Source: Haloferax marinum | Lineage (GTDB): Archaea; Halobacteriota; Halobacteria; Halobacteriales; Haloferacaceae | Length of the DNA stretch: 64,000 nucleotides | Assembly: GCF_009674625.1 (NCBI RefSeq) | Contig: NZ_WKJQ01000001.1 | Span: 1,798,001 to 1,862,000 of the forward strand | Direction of reading: 5' to 3' | In this document: positions 9,010-16,874 of the stretch, in pieces | Layout: each line of letters starts with the position of its first letter | Position numbering within the stretch: position 1 is the first letter of the stretch | Translations under genes and position numbers: made by a program | The notes under the pieces: model-generated | Seen by the model: the letters and a program-made list of their open reading frames with translations, nothing else | Databases searched by the model: none | Told to the model about the DNA's origin: nothing

Positions 9010-9064
9010 CTGGTCGAGTTCTGGTCGAGTCCTGGTCGAGTCCTGGTCGAGTCCTGGTCGAGTT
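9010..9064. repeat. Five tandem copies of an 11-bp unit in the origin
   Basis: CTGGTCGAGTC or CTGGTCGAGTT is repeated five times head to tail with no interruption, about 190 bp before the first of the clustered ORBs. A period of 11 bp would place each copy on the same face of the helix, which suggests cooperative binding of a protein. It does not resemble an ORB. Confidence 0.9.
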
Positions 9065-9254
9065 CCTGTTCAGGTTTTACTATTCGATGTACGAACGTCG
9101 CGCGAGCTGCGAGCGCCGGCAGAAGACGAGTCGGAACCCCGAACTGCGAGAGTTTCGACGCCGTGGAGACGACCAGAGTAACGTCGTCGAACTGAACTCG
9201 TCGCGCGGTTGTCGACGTTTGGGCTGTTCCGACTCGAAAAATTGGCGGCCGTCA

Positions 9255-9276
9255 CCCCTTCGTTTCGTGTGGAGAC
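9255..9276 (+). promoter_or_regulatory. ORB 1 of the origin cluster
   Basis: CCCCTTCGTTTCGTGTGGAG followed by AC, in the orientation pointing to the A+T-rich stretch. Its reverse complement gives the ORB pattern TCCAC-n2-GAAACGAAGGGG. Confidence 0.85.
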
Positions 9277-9333
9277 GGCGAAACCACTCGATTAGATAAT
9301 TCAGCAGGGAGAGAGTGTGTCTCGGCAGAATGA

Positions 9334-9354
9334 CCCCTTCGTTTCCCGTGGGGA
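9334..9354 (+). promoter_or_regulatory. ORB 2 of the origin cluster
   Basis: CCCCTTCGTTTCCCGTGGGG plus A, 79 bp after the preceding box and in the same orientation. The right half differs slightly from the other boxes (GTGGGGA rather than GTGGAGA). Confidence 0.8.
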
Positions 9355-9408
9355 TAACTGCCGAATCTCCAGTTCGACGGGAAACCCCTGGGTCGCGATT
9401 GCCCCACA

Positions 9409-9430
9409 CCCCTTCGTTTCGATTGGAGAC
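9409..9430 (+). promoter_or_regulatory. ORB 3 of the origin cluster
   Basis: CCCCTTCGTTTCGATTGGAG plus AC, 75 bp after ORB 2. It is the box nearest the left side of the A+T-rich stretch. Confidence 0.85.
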
Positions 9431-9474
9431 GAGAACAAGGGTGGTGGGGGTCTCGGGTGGTTCTAGAAGCGGGT

Positions 9475-9563
9475 GGTTTTATTACACGGCGTCTGCTACC
9501 ATACCCGTAGTAGAGAAAAAGCGGTTATTATTGGTGGTGTTGGATATAGAATTAACATCCAAC
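9475..9563. other. A+T-rich candidate duplex-unwinding element
   Basis: The stretch between ORB 3 and the inverted ORB 4 is the most A+T-rich part of the origin (for example TTTTATTACA, AGAAAAAGCGGTTATTATTG, GATATAGAATTAAC). It includes an inverted repeat, GTTGGAT (9539-9545) against ATCCAAC (9557-9563), around an A+T-rich loop. The position between convergent ORBs is that expected for the site of first melting. Confidence 0.75.
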
Positions 9564-9602
9564 CGCCGTCTAGCGGTTCCCCCCGACCCACCCTCTCGGG
9601 CC

Positions 9603-9624
9603 GTTCCACCTGAAACGAAGGGGT
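9603..9624 (-). promoter_or_regulatory. ORB 4 of the origin, inverted
   Basis: GTTCCACCTGAAACGAAGGG plus GT on the shown strand, opposite to ORBs 1-3, followed at once by a G-rich run. A weaker similar sequence (CCCCGATCGTTTCGTGTCCA) lies at 9636-9655. The remainder up to oapA (9661-10040) shows no gene or clear site to me. Confidence 0.85.
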
Positions 9625-10040
9625 GGGGGTGTCCGCCCCGATCGTTTCGTGTCCATCGTCACCGTGGAACGGGGTGTCCTACCAGGTACGTCTCGAGTCC
9701 CCCGTCTCAGACTCGGTCTCACACTCAGTACACTCAGTACAGGGAGTGTAACACAGAGAACTCAGCTGTCAAAAGAGACTCAGCCCCGATGCGGCCTTCA
9801 CGTGTACACGGAAACAAGAACTTCCTAGGCACTCGAATTACCGGACGCAACATACTCTCACTCCCCCACGATAGAGGACAGGGAGATTTCGTGGGCTTCG
9901 AGTCGAGACGGCAGGGAACTCGGTTGAACACATCATATCTGAAACTTGACTAGTGTCTGACGTAGTGCTTAAGTGAGTCCGGTTGGGTGATACCTCCATA
10001 CGCCCTCCACGACGAGTTCGGGAGGAGCGGGAGGCCCAGG

Positions 10041-10682
10041 ATGGGACTGCTCACAGATCTAAGAGACAGCATCTCACGAGTCGTCGACCGGCTCTTTTCG
10101 GAGAGCGAGCCGAAGCGGATCGGTATTTATGGCCCGCCCAACGCCGGGAAGACGACTCTCGCAAACCGTATCGCCCGTGATTGGACCGGTGACGCAATCG
10201 GTCCCGAGAGCCACATCCCCCACGAGACCCGTCGCGCACGACGGAAGGAGAACGTCGAAATCGAACGGGATGGCAAGAAAGTCACCATCGACATCGTCGA
10301 CACGCCCGGTGTCACGACGAAAGTCGACTACAAAGAGTTCCTCGAACACGACATGGAGAAAGACGACGCCGTTCGTCGCTCCCGTGAGGCGACCGAAGGT
10401 GTCGCCGAAGCCATGCACTGGCTTCGTGAGGACGTCGATGGTGTCATCTACGTACTCGACAGCACGAAAGACCCAATCTCGCAGGTCAACACGATGCTCA
10501 TCGGAATCATCGAGAGCCAAGACCTGCCGGTGCTCATCTTCGCCAACAAGATCGACCTCGAAGAGTCGAACGTCGAGCGTATCGCAAACGCGTATCCGCA
10601 ACACGAGACGGTCGAACTCTCGGCGCTCGAGGGAGAGAACATGGACGAAGTGTACGCCAAGATAGCGGAGTACTTCGCGTGA
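10041..10682 (+). CDS. oapA: Origin-associated Era-like small GTPase OapA (ArvA)
   Basis: 213 residues from ATG 10041, chosen over an in-frame ATG at 9987 because the family begins MGLLTDLRDS. G-protein motifs are clear: P-loop GPPNAGKTT, DTPGV switch II, and NKID for guanine specificity. It heads a compact operon with oapB (6-bp gap) and oapC. In haloarchaea this trio sits beside the main origin, hence the name. From memory, the GTPase and its partners have been renamed ArvA-C because they drive extracellular vesicle formation in Haloferax. The genomic link with the origin is conserved, but a replication role is unproven. Confidence 0.9.
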   Translation: MGLLTDLRDSISRVVDRLFSESEPKRIGIYGPPNAGKTTLANRIARDWTGDAIGPESHIPHETRRARRKENVEIERDGKKVTIDIVDTPGVTTKVDYKEFLEHDMEKDDAVRRSREATEGVAEAMHWLREDVDGVIYVLDSTKDPISQVNTMLIGIIESQDLPVLIFANKIDLEESNVERIANAYPQHETVELSALEGENMDEVYAKIAEYFA

Positions 10683-10688
10683 TTCACC

Positions 10689-11081
10689 ATGCCTGAAGCG
10701 ACAGCCTCCGACAACGGCTCTGGCGGGGTCCAGATAGACCTCTTCAGTGGCAACCGGATGGCGAACCTCACGAGCATGGAGAAGATTCGGCTCATCCTCG
10801 ATGGCGTCCGCGACGGGAACATCGTCATCCTCGAAGAAGGACTGTCACCCGACGAAGAGTCGAAACTCATCGAGGTGACGATGGCGGAAATAGCACCAGA
10901 CGAGTTCAACGGCATCGAGATCGAGACGTATCCGCGCTCGCAGACCGCAGACCAGAGTTTCCTCGACCGACTCATGGGTCGGCAATCGACGCAGAAGCTG
11001 ACGGTCATCGGTCCAGCGAATCAGATTCAGACGCTCCACAAAGACGAGAACCTCATCAGCGCGCTCGTCTCGCGTAAGTAG
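10689..11081 (+). CDS. oapB: OapB (ArvB), DUF2073 family protein
   Basis: 130 residues. It lies six bases after the GTPase and is probably co-transcribed. The acidic N-terminus is followed by a compact alpha/beta domain (VQIDLFSGNRMANLTSMEKI onward) with a glutamate-rich segment and ends in HKDENLISALVSRK. No enzymatic motif is visible. The family is known only as the partner of the OapA-type GTPase; a role in GTPase regulation or membrane recruitment is inferred from operon position. Confidence 0.85.
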   Translation: MPEATASDNGSGGVQIDLFSGNRMANLTSMEKIRLILDGVRDGNIVILEEGLSPDEESKLIEVTMAEIAPDEFNGIEIETYPRSQTADQSFLDRLMGRQSTQKLTVIGPANQIQTLHKDENLISALVSRK

Positions 11082-11129
11082 GGGGACACGAACGACAATC
11101 CACGCGCCATCCGGCGCCCACATCTATCA

Positions 11130-12107
11130 ATGCCACATCAATGCACCACGTGCAGTAAGGTGTTCCCCGACGGTTCGAAAGAGATGCTTTCGGGGTGTCC
11201 AAACTGCGGCGGCAACAAGTTTCAGTTCAAGCCCAAATCGAGCCCAGGCGGGGTCACGGGTAGTAGTGACGACACTCCCACGCAGCGCGGTACCGGAGCG
11301 CGGGACCTGACGTCGTCTGCTGCCGACGCCGTCCGCGAACGGGCGTCACAGACGGACGCTCGTCCAGATACCGGTGACGAGGAGATGACGGTCAGCGACT
11401 GGGTCGAAACCAAAGACGAGTCGCCACCGCCGAGAGAGACCAGTACGAGCGACACCACGACTGCGCCGTCGTCGCCGTCGTCGCCGTCGACGCAATCGGC
11501 TTCCTCTACACAGTCGTCGTCGCCGTCGTCGGACGACCCGACCGGTGGCGAATCGTCGCGAGAGTGGGGTGAGTGGCCCGACACTCCGGACGAGTCGTCG
11601 CAGTCCGACCCGGCGGCTGCTTCCACTCCAGACCCCACTCGAACCGACCCGTCGGAGTCTCGCGAGTCGAAACCACACATTCGCGCACGGGAAACCGACG
11701 AGGACAACTCTCAGAAGAGCGCTCGAACCGAGGTCGTCTCACCCGAAGAACTCGCGGCCTTCGACGCGCAACACCGAGAGTCCACCGACCATCCTGAACC
11801 AGGCGTAACACCCGCCACCAGCGACGAGACGGCGACACCTCCGGAATCGACGTCAGAACCGGACACTCGACCGGACGTCGAGGGGACGACCATCGAACCG
11901 TCGTCCGACGAACGGCCGAATCTCGACGAACTCCGTGAGGAACTCAACGACCAGTTCGAGAGTATCAAGATCGTCAACCCCGGCCAGTACGAACTCAACC
12001 TCATGGAACTGTACGACCGGGACGAATACATCATCTCGCTCCGAGAAGACGGCAGATACGTCATCGAAGTGCCGGACTCGTGGGGTCCGGGTTCGCGAGA
12101 AGACTGA
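11130..12107 (+). CDS. oapC: OapC (ArvC) zinc-ribbon protein
   Basis: 325 residues in three parts: an N-terminal zinc ribbon (CTTC at 5-8 and CPNCGG near residue 30), a long disordered middle rich in Ser, Thr, Pro and acidic residues (about 40-260), and a conserved C-terminal domain (LDELREELNDQFESIKIVNP to the end). It is the third gene of the oapABC operon. The layout suggests a tether joining a nucleic-acid- or protein-binding ribbon to a C-terminal interaction domain, which is inference. Confidence 0.88.
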   Translation: MPHQCTTCSKVFPDGSKEMLSGCPNCGGNKFQFKPKSSPGGVTGSSDDTPTQRGTGARDLTSSAADAVRERASQTDARPDTGDEEMTVSDWVETKDESPPPRETSTSDTTTAPSSPSSPSTQSASSTQSSSPSSDDPTGGESSREWGEWPDTPDESSQSDPAAASTPDPTRTDPSESRESKPHIRARETDEDNSQKSARTEVVSPEELAAFDAQHRESTDHPEPGVTPATSDETATPPESTSEPDTRPDVEGTTIEPSSDERPNLDELREELNDQFESIKIVNPGQYELNLMELYDRDEYIISLREDGRYVIEVPDSWGPGSRED

Positions 12108-12216
12108 CCTCCAGTCGTGTCGACCGACGAACGTCGACGCCGGTCTGACTCATCGACGTTCGGTTCGTCTCTTCTGATTTCCGAGTGACTCGCCTGTACA
12201 CCCACCGAATGGGCAC

Positions 12217-12233
12217 AATCGTTATATACGATT
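12217..12233. promoter_or_regulatory. Inverted repeat AATCGT-TATAT-ACGATT upstream of a 38-residue gene
   Basis: Six-base arms surround a TATAT centre about 30-45 bp before the ATG at 12263, where an archaeal TATA box would lie. A dyad over the promoter suggests a repressor operator. Confidence 0.5.
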
Positions 12234-12262
12234 GTTGAGATTTATTATCTTGGGGAAGCGCT

Positions 12263-12379
12263 ATGTCCAACCCGCAAACCAATACGAAGGTCGCTGAGTG
12301 GGCCGAGCTCGTCGGAGCGTCGCTCCCGGAACCGCGACCAGATGACCCTGATTTCGACGCCGTAGACGGCGCGCGGTGA
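12263..12379 (+). CDS. Small acidic protein, 38 residues, unknown
   Basis: The reading frame MSNPQTNTKVAEWAELVGA continues to ...FDAVDGAR and a TGA. It is supported by a separate A+T-rich promoter with a dyad, by acidic composition matching the host, and by its position alone in the 360-bp gap between oapC and hef. No motif is recognised. It could instead be a leader peptide or chance frame. Confidence 0.5.
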   Translation: MSNPQTNTKVAEWAELVGASLPEPRPDDPDFDAVDGAR

Positions 12380-12468
12380 CGGTTGTCACCGGCGCAACGC
12401 TCGGCGGACTCTTTCACTTTCACCGTACTCTACGAACCCTTATCGGAGAGCGCGCGTAATCGCAACCG

Positions 12469-15048
12469 ATGCCGGCCTCCGAGGACGTCGCGTACGTCGA
12501 CCACCCGCTACTCGCCCCGTCGTTCATCGAGCGACGACTCTATCAGATTCGACTCGCAGGCGCTGCGCGCGACGACCACACACTCGTCTGTCTGCCTACT
12601 GGACTGGGGAAGACGACGGTCAGTCTCCTCGTCACGGCCGAGAGATTACACGACGTCGGTGGGAAGTCGCTGTTTCTCGCGCCGACGAAACCACTCGTCC
12701 AACAGCACGCCGACTTCTACCGCGAGGCGCTCGACATCCCCGACGACGATATCGTGGTCTTCACCGGCGACGTTCGTCCGGACGACAGGGCCGCACTCTG
12801 GGAGGAGGCCAAGATTATCATCGCGACACCGCAGGTCATCGAAAACGACCTCATCGGCAACCGCATCTCGCTCCGAGACGTGACGCACCTCACCTTCGAC
12901 GAGTGCCACCGCGCGAGTGGTGACTACGCCTACGTCTACATCGCCGAACGGTACCACGCCGACGCGGAGAACCCACTCGTCACTGGGATGAGTGCCTCCC
13001 CCGGCGGCGACGAAGAAGCCATCCTCGAAGTGTGTGAGAACCTCGGGATTAGCGACGTCGAGGTGATGACCGAAGAAGACGCCGACGTCGACGAGTACAC
13101 ACACGACACGGACGTCGAGTGGAATCGTATCGAACTCCCGGACGAGATTTTAGAGATACGTGACGCCCTCAACGAAGTCATCACGGACCGGTTGGAGAAA
13201 CTCAAACAGTTGGGCGTCGCCCGTTCGACCAAACCCGACGTCTCCCAGAAGGACCTCAACCGGATGCGGGCGGAGCTCCAACGCCTGATGAACGCCGACA
13301 AGTCGGACGGCTACAAGGGGATGTCCACGCACGCGGAGGTGATGAAACTCCGGCGAGCAGTCGAACTCGTCGAGACACAGTCTGTCGAATCCGTCCGCCG
13401 GTACTTCGAACGCCAGCGCAACGCGGCCCGGTCGTCGGGCGCGTCGAAGGCCAGTCAACGACTCGTCGCCGAACCGAAAGTCCGCGAGGCGATGCGGAAA
13501 GCCGAGTCGTTCGACGGCCTCCACCCGAAGTTCCGAAAGACGCGTATCCTCCTCGCAGAGACGCTCGGTATCCACGACGGCGAGCGTGTCATCGTCTTCA
13601 CCGAGTCGCGCGACACCGCCGAGGCACTCACCGAGTTCCTCTCGGAGAACTTCTCTGTCCGCCGATTCGTCGGACAGGGCGACCGAGAGGGGTCCGACGG
13701 AATGTCGCAGAAAGAACAGCAGGAGACGCTCGACATGTTCCGCAACGGCGAGTTCGAAGTGCTCGTGTCGACCTCTGTTGCAGAAGAAGGGTTGGACGTG
13801 CCAGAAGTCGATTTGGTACTCTTCTTCGAACCCGTCCCGACGGCCATCCGGTCGATTCAGCGCAAGGGACGGACCGGCCGACAGGCAGATGGACGGGTCG
13901 TCGTCCTCTTGGCCGAAGACACGCGCGACGAGGCGTACTTCTGGATTTCGCGTCGGCGCGAGAAGACGATGCAACGGGAACTCCGCGAACTGAAGGGTGC
14001 TGCACCCGACATCGAGGCGGAACTCGACCACTCACAACGTGACCTGGCGTCGTTCGCAGATGGGAGTTCCACCGGAAATGAGGGGGTTGCAGGTGAGAAG
14101 ACGGCCGAATCGGGTGCAGGTACGAGCGACGATTCGCCCGCGAACGAGGACGCCCCAGAAGGTGTCGCCGCCGCGAGTACCAAGAACGGCCAGTCCGGAC
14201 TCGCAGACTTCGGTCCGTCCGACGAAGAGTTGGCACGAGCGGAACCCGACGACGGCGACGGTGGCGACGGCGACGGCGACGGTGACGATGACGACTCCGA
14301 CGACGCTGCGAAGTTGGCCGACGACGAAGGAGGCGATTCAGCGGCCGAAACCGGAGACGACGAACAGACTGGAACCATCGCCAAAGCCGGGTCGGACGAC
14401 GGCGTCGAAATCGTCGTCGACCAGCGCGAACTCGACTCCCACATCGCGCGAACGCTGTCGAAGCGCGAGGATTTGACGACTCGACTCGAAACGCTTGCCG
14501 TCGGCGACTACATCCTCTCGGACCGCGTCGCAGTCGAACGCAAGAGCGTCTCTGACTTCCTCGACACGCTCACGGGTGGCGACCGCTCGATTTTCGAGCA
14601 AGTCGCCGACCTCACCCGTCACTACGCCCGCCCGCTTCTCATCATCGAGGGCCGTGGCCTCTACGAAGAACGCAACATCCACCCCGGTGCGATTCGCGGG
14701 GCGATTTCGTCTGTCGCCGTCGACTTCGGCGTGAGCGTCCTCTTCACCGAGGACGAAGACGACACCGCGGAGATGCTCGCGACCATCGCGACGCGCGAAC
14801 AGACCGACCGAGAACGGAGCGTGAGCGTCCACGGTGGCAAGAGCGCGAAGACGCTCGACGAACAACAGGAGTACGTCGTCTCTGCCATCGCCGACATCGG
14901 CCCCGTGACTGCACGGACCTTGCTGGAAGCGTTCGGCAGCGTGGAGGCGGTCATGACGGCGAACGAAGACGACCTGCAGGAAGTCCGTGGCGTCGGTAAC
15001 GTCACCGCAGAACGGATTCGAGAAGTCGTCGGTTCGGAGTATCGCTGA
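12469..15048 (+). CDS. hef: Hef: DEAD/DEAH helicase fused to an XPF-type nuclease
   Basis: 859 residues. The N-terminal SF2 helicase has Walker A TGLGKTT (44-50), DECH (144-147) and motif VI QRKGRTGR. A long acidic disordered linker (about 525-645, with runs of DGD) joins it to an ERCC4 nuclease domain with VDQREL and the catalytic ERKSVSDF near residue 688. Tandem helix-hairpin-helix motifs (IGPVTARTLL, VRGVGNVTAERI) end the protein. Hef processes stalled replication forks and flap or branched DNA and is part of the homologous-recombination alternative for fork repair in Haloferax. An ORB-like sequence lies in the linker DNA. Confidence 0.95.
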   Translation: MPASEDVAYVDHPLLAPSFIERRLYQIRLAGAARDDHTLVCLPTGLGKTTVSLLVTAERLHDVGGKSLFLAPTKPLVQQHADFYREALDIPDDDIVVFTGDVRPDDRAALWEEAKIIIATPQVIENDLIGNRISLRDVTHLTFDECHRASGDYAYVYIAERYHADAENPLVTGMSASPGGDEEAILEVCENLGISDVEVMTEEDADVDEYTHDTDVEWNRIELPDEILEIRDALNEVITDRLEKLKQLGVARSTKPDVSQKDLNRMRAELQRLMNADKSDGYKGMSTHAEVMKLRRAVELVETQSVESVRRYFERQRNAARSSGASKASQRLVAEPKVREAMRKAESFDGLHPKFRKTRILLAETLGIHDGERVIVFTESRDTAEALTEFLSENFSVRRFVGQGDREGSDGMSQKEQQETLDMFRNGEFEVLVSTSVAEEGLDVPEVDLVLFFEPVPTAIRSIQRKGRTGRQADGRVVVLLAEDTRDEAYFWISRRREKTMQRELRELKGAAPDIEAELDHSQRDLASFADGSSTGNEGVAGEKTAESGAGTSDDSPANEDAPEGVAAASTKNGQSGLADFGPSDEELARAEPDDGDGGDGDGDGDDDDSDDAAKLADDEGGDSAAETGDDEQTGTIAKAGSDDGVEIVVDQRELDSHIARTLSKREDLTTRLETLAVGDYILSDRVAVERKSVSDFLDTLTGGDRSIFEQVADLTRHYARPLLIIEGRGLYEERNIHPGAIRGAISSVAVDFGVSVLFTEDEDDTAEMLATIATREQTDRERSVSVHGGKSAKTLDEQQEYVVSAIADIGPVTARTLLEAFGSVEAVMTANEDDLQEVRGVGNVTAERIREVVGSEYR
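14066..14087 (+). other. ORB-like sequence inside hef
   Basis: GTTCCACCGGAAATGAGGGG plus GT in the acidic linker matches the ORB pattern well and closely resembles the box before orc1 (TTCCACTTGAAATGAGGGGG). It codes for part of a disordered region, so it is free to be retained for DNA binding. Function is inference. Confidence 0.45.
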
Positions 15049-15192
15049 TACTCGACCGGTTCGACCCCATGGGTGCCACCTCGACGCTTTCTTCTGATTC
15101 TCCGGTCTCGACGCCCAGAACCGGCGCTAACAGTCACGATTGTTGCACGAGAAAAACCATTATGTGTCTGGCGCCCCATTTACTACTCGAAC

Positions 15193-15414
15193 ATGAGTAA
15201 GTCTTTCTCGGCCACCGACGCTCCGGCTCGACAGCGCACGTTCTACGGCGAACCACAACACGACGACAGTCACGTAGACGACCGCGACATCTTCTGTGAG
15301 GCAGAATCTCGGTCGGACGAGCGCGAGATGTACGTCCACACCACCCACTACGCCGTCGCTGACGACGACTACGCCACCGTCGACGGTGTGAACGCTGCCG
15401 TTCGCGTCGCCTAA
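15193..15414 (+). CDS. Small acidic haloarchaeal protein, unknown
   Basis: 73 residues from ATG 15193 (MSKSFSATDAPARQRTFYGE). It is acidic and rich in Asp, His and Tyr, with no membrane segment or known motif. A CACGATTGTTGCAC sequence about 55 bp upstream resembles the dyad before the 38-residue gene at 12263. I do not recognise the family. The upstream in-frame extension is basic and unlikely to be translated. Confidence 0.6.
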   Translation: MSKSFSATDAPARQRTFYGEPQHDDSHVDDRDIFCEAESRSDEREMYVHTTHYAVADDDYATVDGVNAAVRVA

Positions 15415-15440
15415 GAAATCGAAGCGTCGGTACTGGCACG

Positions 15441-15490
15441 GAATCGGTGCCATACTACCGGAATCGGTACCATACTACCGGAATCGGTAG
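15441..15490. repeat. 20-bp tandem repeat with internal hairpins
   Basis: GAATCGGTACCATACTACCG occurs two and a half times (15441, 15461, 15481). Each junction reads TACCG-GAAT-CGGTA, a small stem-loop. It lies between two genes facing each other (stops at 15414 and 15583), so a terminator role is plausible. Confidence 0.8.
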
Positions 15491-15582
15491 CCCGAGAAAG
15501 CAACCCGCCTCAGGGGGTTGACGCACGACAGCACCGTATCTGATTTTCCCTGGGAACCACAGTAGTGAGGTGCGCCCTTTCG

Positions 15583-15972
15583 TCAGGGAACGATGGTCAC
15601 CGGGACGGCCTCTGCGCGAAGCACAGTCTCTGCAGCGCTCCCGAAGATTGCTCGTTCGACCGTTCCGTCCTCGTGGTGGCCCATGACGACGTGGTCGTAG
15701 CCGTGTGATTCGACCACGTCGAGAATCTCCTTACCGACTCTGTCGGCGTTCCAGACGTCGACGGTGAGGGTGGTCAGTTCTGGCTCGTCAGCGATATCGG
15801 CCGAGGCGAGTCTCACCCGCGCGTCGTCGAGAATAGCGTCTGTCGCGTCGGTCGTTTTGTTCGTGAAGTGGACGACGTGTGGCGTCCCGTCCATCTGAAC
15901 GGCCATCTCGATAGCGAAGTCGAGGGCGCGCTTGCTCGCGTTCGAGCCGTCGATGGGGATGAGAATGTGCAT
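15583..15972 (-). CDS. Universal stress protein (UspA family)
   Basis: 129 residues, close to a single Usp domain. It starts MHILIPIDGSNASKRAL and has the ATP-binding motif GHHEDGTVERAIFGSAAETV (the G-2x-G-9x-G-S pattern) near the C-terminus. Such proteins bind ATP or act as dimeric stress sensors; the target is unknown. It is transcribed as a single gene. Confidence 0.9.
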   Translation of the reverse strand: MHILIPIDGSNASKRALDFAIEMAVQMDGTPHVVHFTNKTTDATDAILDDARVRLASADIADEPELTTLTVDVWNADRVGKEILDVVESHGYDHVVMGHHEDGTVERAIFGSAAETVLRAEAVPVTIVP

Positions 15973-16069
15973 ACCGAATGGAGGGTCCGGGGAGGCGTAA
16001 GTTCTCCCACCGATTCGACTTCGGTCGTCAGGTCGAGTGGCCGATTCGAACGGTGGGCCGGACAGCAGG

Positions 16070-16723
16070 TTATCGGTCCAGTGCGGCGATTGCTTCGGCC
16101 GCTTCTCGTGCGGCGGCGAGGAACTCGCGCGAGCGTCGCGGGTCGTCGGTCGATTCCGCCTGGGTTGCGGCCCACGTCAGGGTCCGAACGAGCGATTCAC
16201 GCGCACTCGAAACACCGTCAGGTGCGGTCTGACGGCCCGGCGAACGGAGTTCGTCGACGCCACCAGCCTGTGTCCGGTTGCCTGCCGGAGTTCCTCCGGC
16301 AACGTCGACGGACTCGGTCTCGACGGGTCGGGCCGTGGGTGCGGCGGCGCTCGATTGCTCGTTCCCGGTCTGCGACACGGCGGACTCGTTCGACGGTGCC
16401 GGACTCTCTGTCGGTTGTTGGTCGCTGGTCGTTCCCTCTCCGGCGGCGGGCGTCGCTTCCGCCTGCGCGACTGCTTCGGCGGCGTCTTCGGCGTCTGCGT
16501 CGGCGCTCGCGGCGGCCTGCCCTTGCGTCTGACACGTCGGACAGAACTCCTGACCGTTGTATCGGAAGATGGGGTCTCCACACTGGTCGCAGTGTTTGTT
16601 CGTCATCGTCGCCCCCTTCAGAAGCAACTCGCTCATGCGCTGTGTGGACTGTCGTTTCCGCTCGTCGCGCTCGTACTTCTCCCGAAGTTTCTGCCGTTCG
16701 GCCTCCTTGTCGAACTCGCTCAT
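16070..16723 (-). CDS. Zinc-ribbon protein of the Sjogren's autoantigen 1 (p27) family
   Basis: 217 residues. The N-terminal basic helix (KEAERQKLREKYERDERKRQ) leads to a zinc ribbon with CDQC and CPTC (residues 45-74), the conserved part of the autoantigen p27 family. A long Ala/Glu/Thr-rich disordered region follows, and a C-terminal helix (ESLVRTLTWAATQAEST to the end). The disordered part carries copy C of the 48-bp palindromic coding repeat (residues 140-155). Molecular function is unknown. It is divergent from mdh. Confidence 0.85.
   Translation of the reverse strand: MSEFDKEAERQKLREKYERDERKRQSTQRMSELLLKGATMTNKHCDQCGDPIFRYNGQEFCPTCQTQGQAAASADADAEDAAEAVAQAEATPAAGEGTTSDQQPTESPAPSNESAVSQTGNEQSSAAAPTARPVETESVDVAGGTPAGNRTQAGGVDELRSPGRQTAPDGVSSARESLVRTLTWAATQAESTDDPRRSREFLAAAREAAEAIAALDR
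16259..16306 (-). repeat. 48-bp double-hairpin coding repeat, copy C
   Basis: Hairpin 2 is TGCCGGAG-TTC-CTCCGGCA (16283-16301). Hairpin 1 is degraded here. The coding strand reads DVAGGTPAGNRTQAGG. Compared with copy A there are seven differences in 54 aligned bases, four of them paired changes that keep the stem intact. Confidence 0.8.
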
Positions 16724-16781
16724 GTGGGGGTGGACGCCGTGTACGTCGAAAAACCCCACGGCGTTCGGTGACGACGATAGA

Positions 16782-16801
16782 CATTCGACAGCTGTCGAAT
16801 G
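16782..16801. promoter_or_regulatory. Perfect 20-bp palindrome between divergent genes
   Basis: CATTCGACAGCTGTCGAATG is a perfect dyad with no spacer, placed 59 bp before the p27-family gene and 73 bp before mdh. The location suggests an operator for one or both divergent promoters. A partial copy (GAATGACGAATCGACAG) follows it. Confidence 0.65.
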
Positions 16802-16874
16802 ACGAATCGACAGACAGCGCCACGGTGTTCGTTCCGAAACGTTTACTCGGAATCCAGAGCCACGTTAGTGTGGT

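Larger units (their letters stand above)
8369..9660. other. Chromosomal replication origin (oriC1-type)
   Basis: An intergenic region of about 1.3 kb between orc1 and oapA with no credible gene. It contains ORBs at 8377, 9255, 9334 and 9409 in one orientation and one at 9603 in the other, the last followed by a run of G (GGGGTGGGGG). These flank an A+T-rich stretch at about 9475-9562. An 11-bp tandem array (9010-9064) and a 38-bp direct repeat (8845-8920) lie between orc1 and the main box cluster. The organisation, with Orc1 next door and inverted ORBs around an unwinding element, is that of a haloarchaeal oriC. Confidence 0.93.

Noticed and set aside
9010..9064. Tandem array considered as a CRISPR-like array
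   Set aside because: Units are only 11 bp with no spacers, and no cas gene is present anywhere in the window.
14040..14250. hef acidic linker and PibD insert checked for more copies of the 48-bp repeat
   Set aside because: Some residues ([17 protein letters not shown]) look similar, but there is no double hairpin and no 48-bp alignment.
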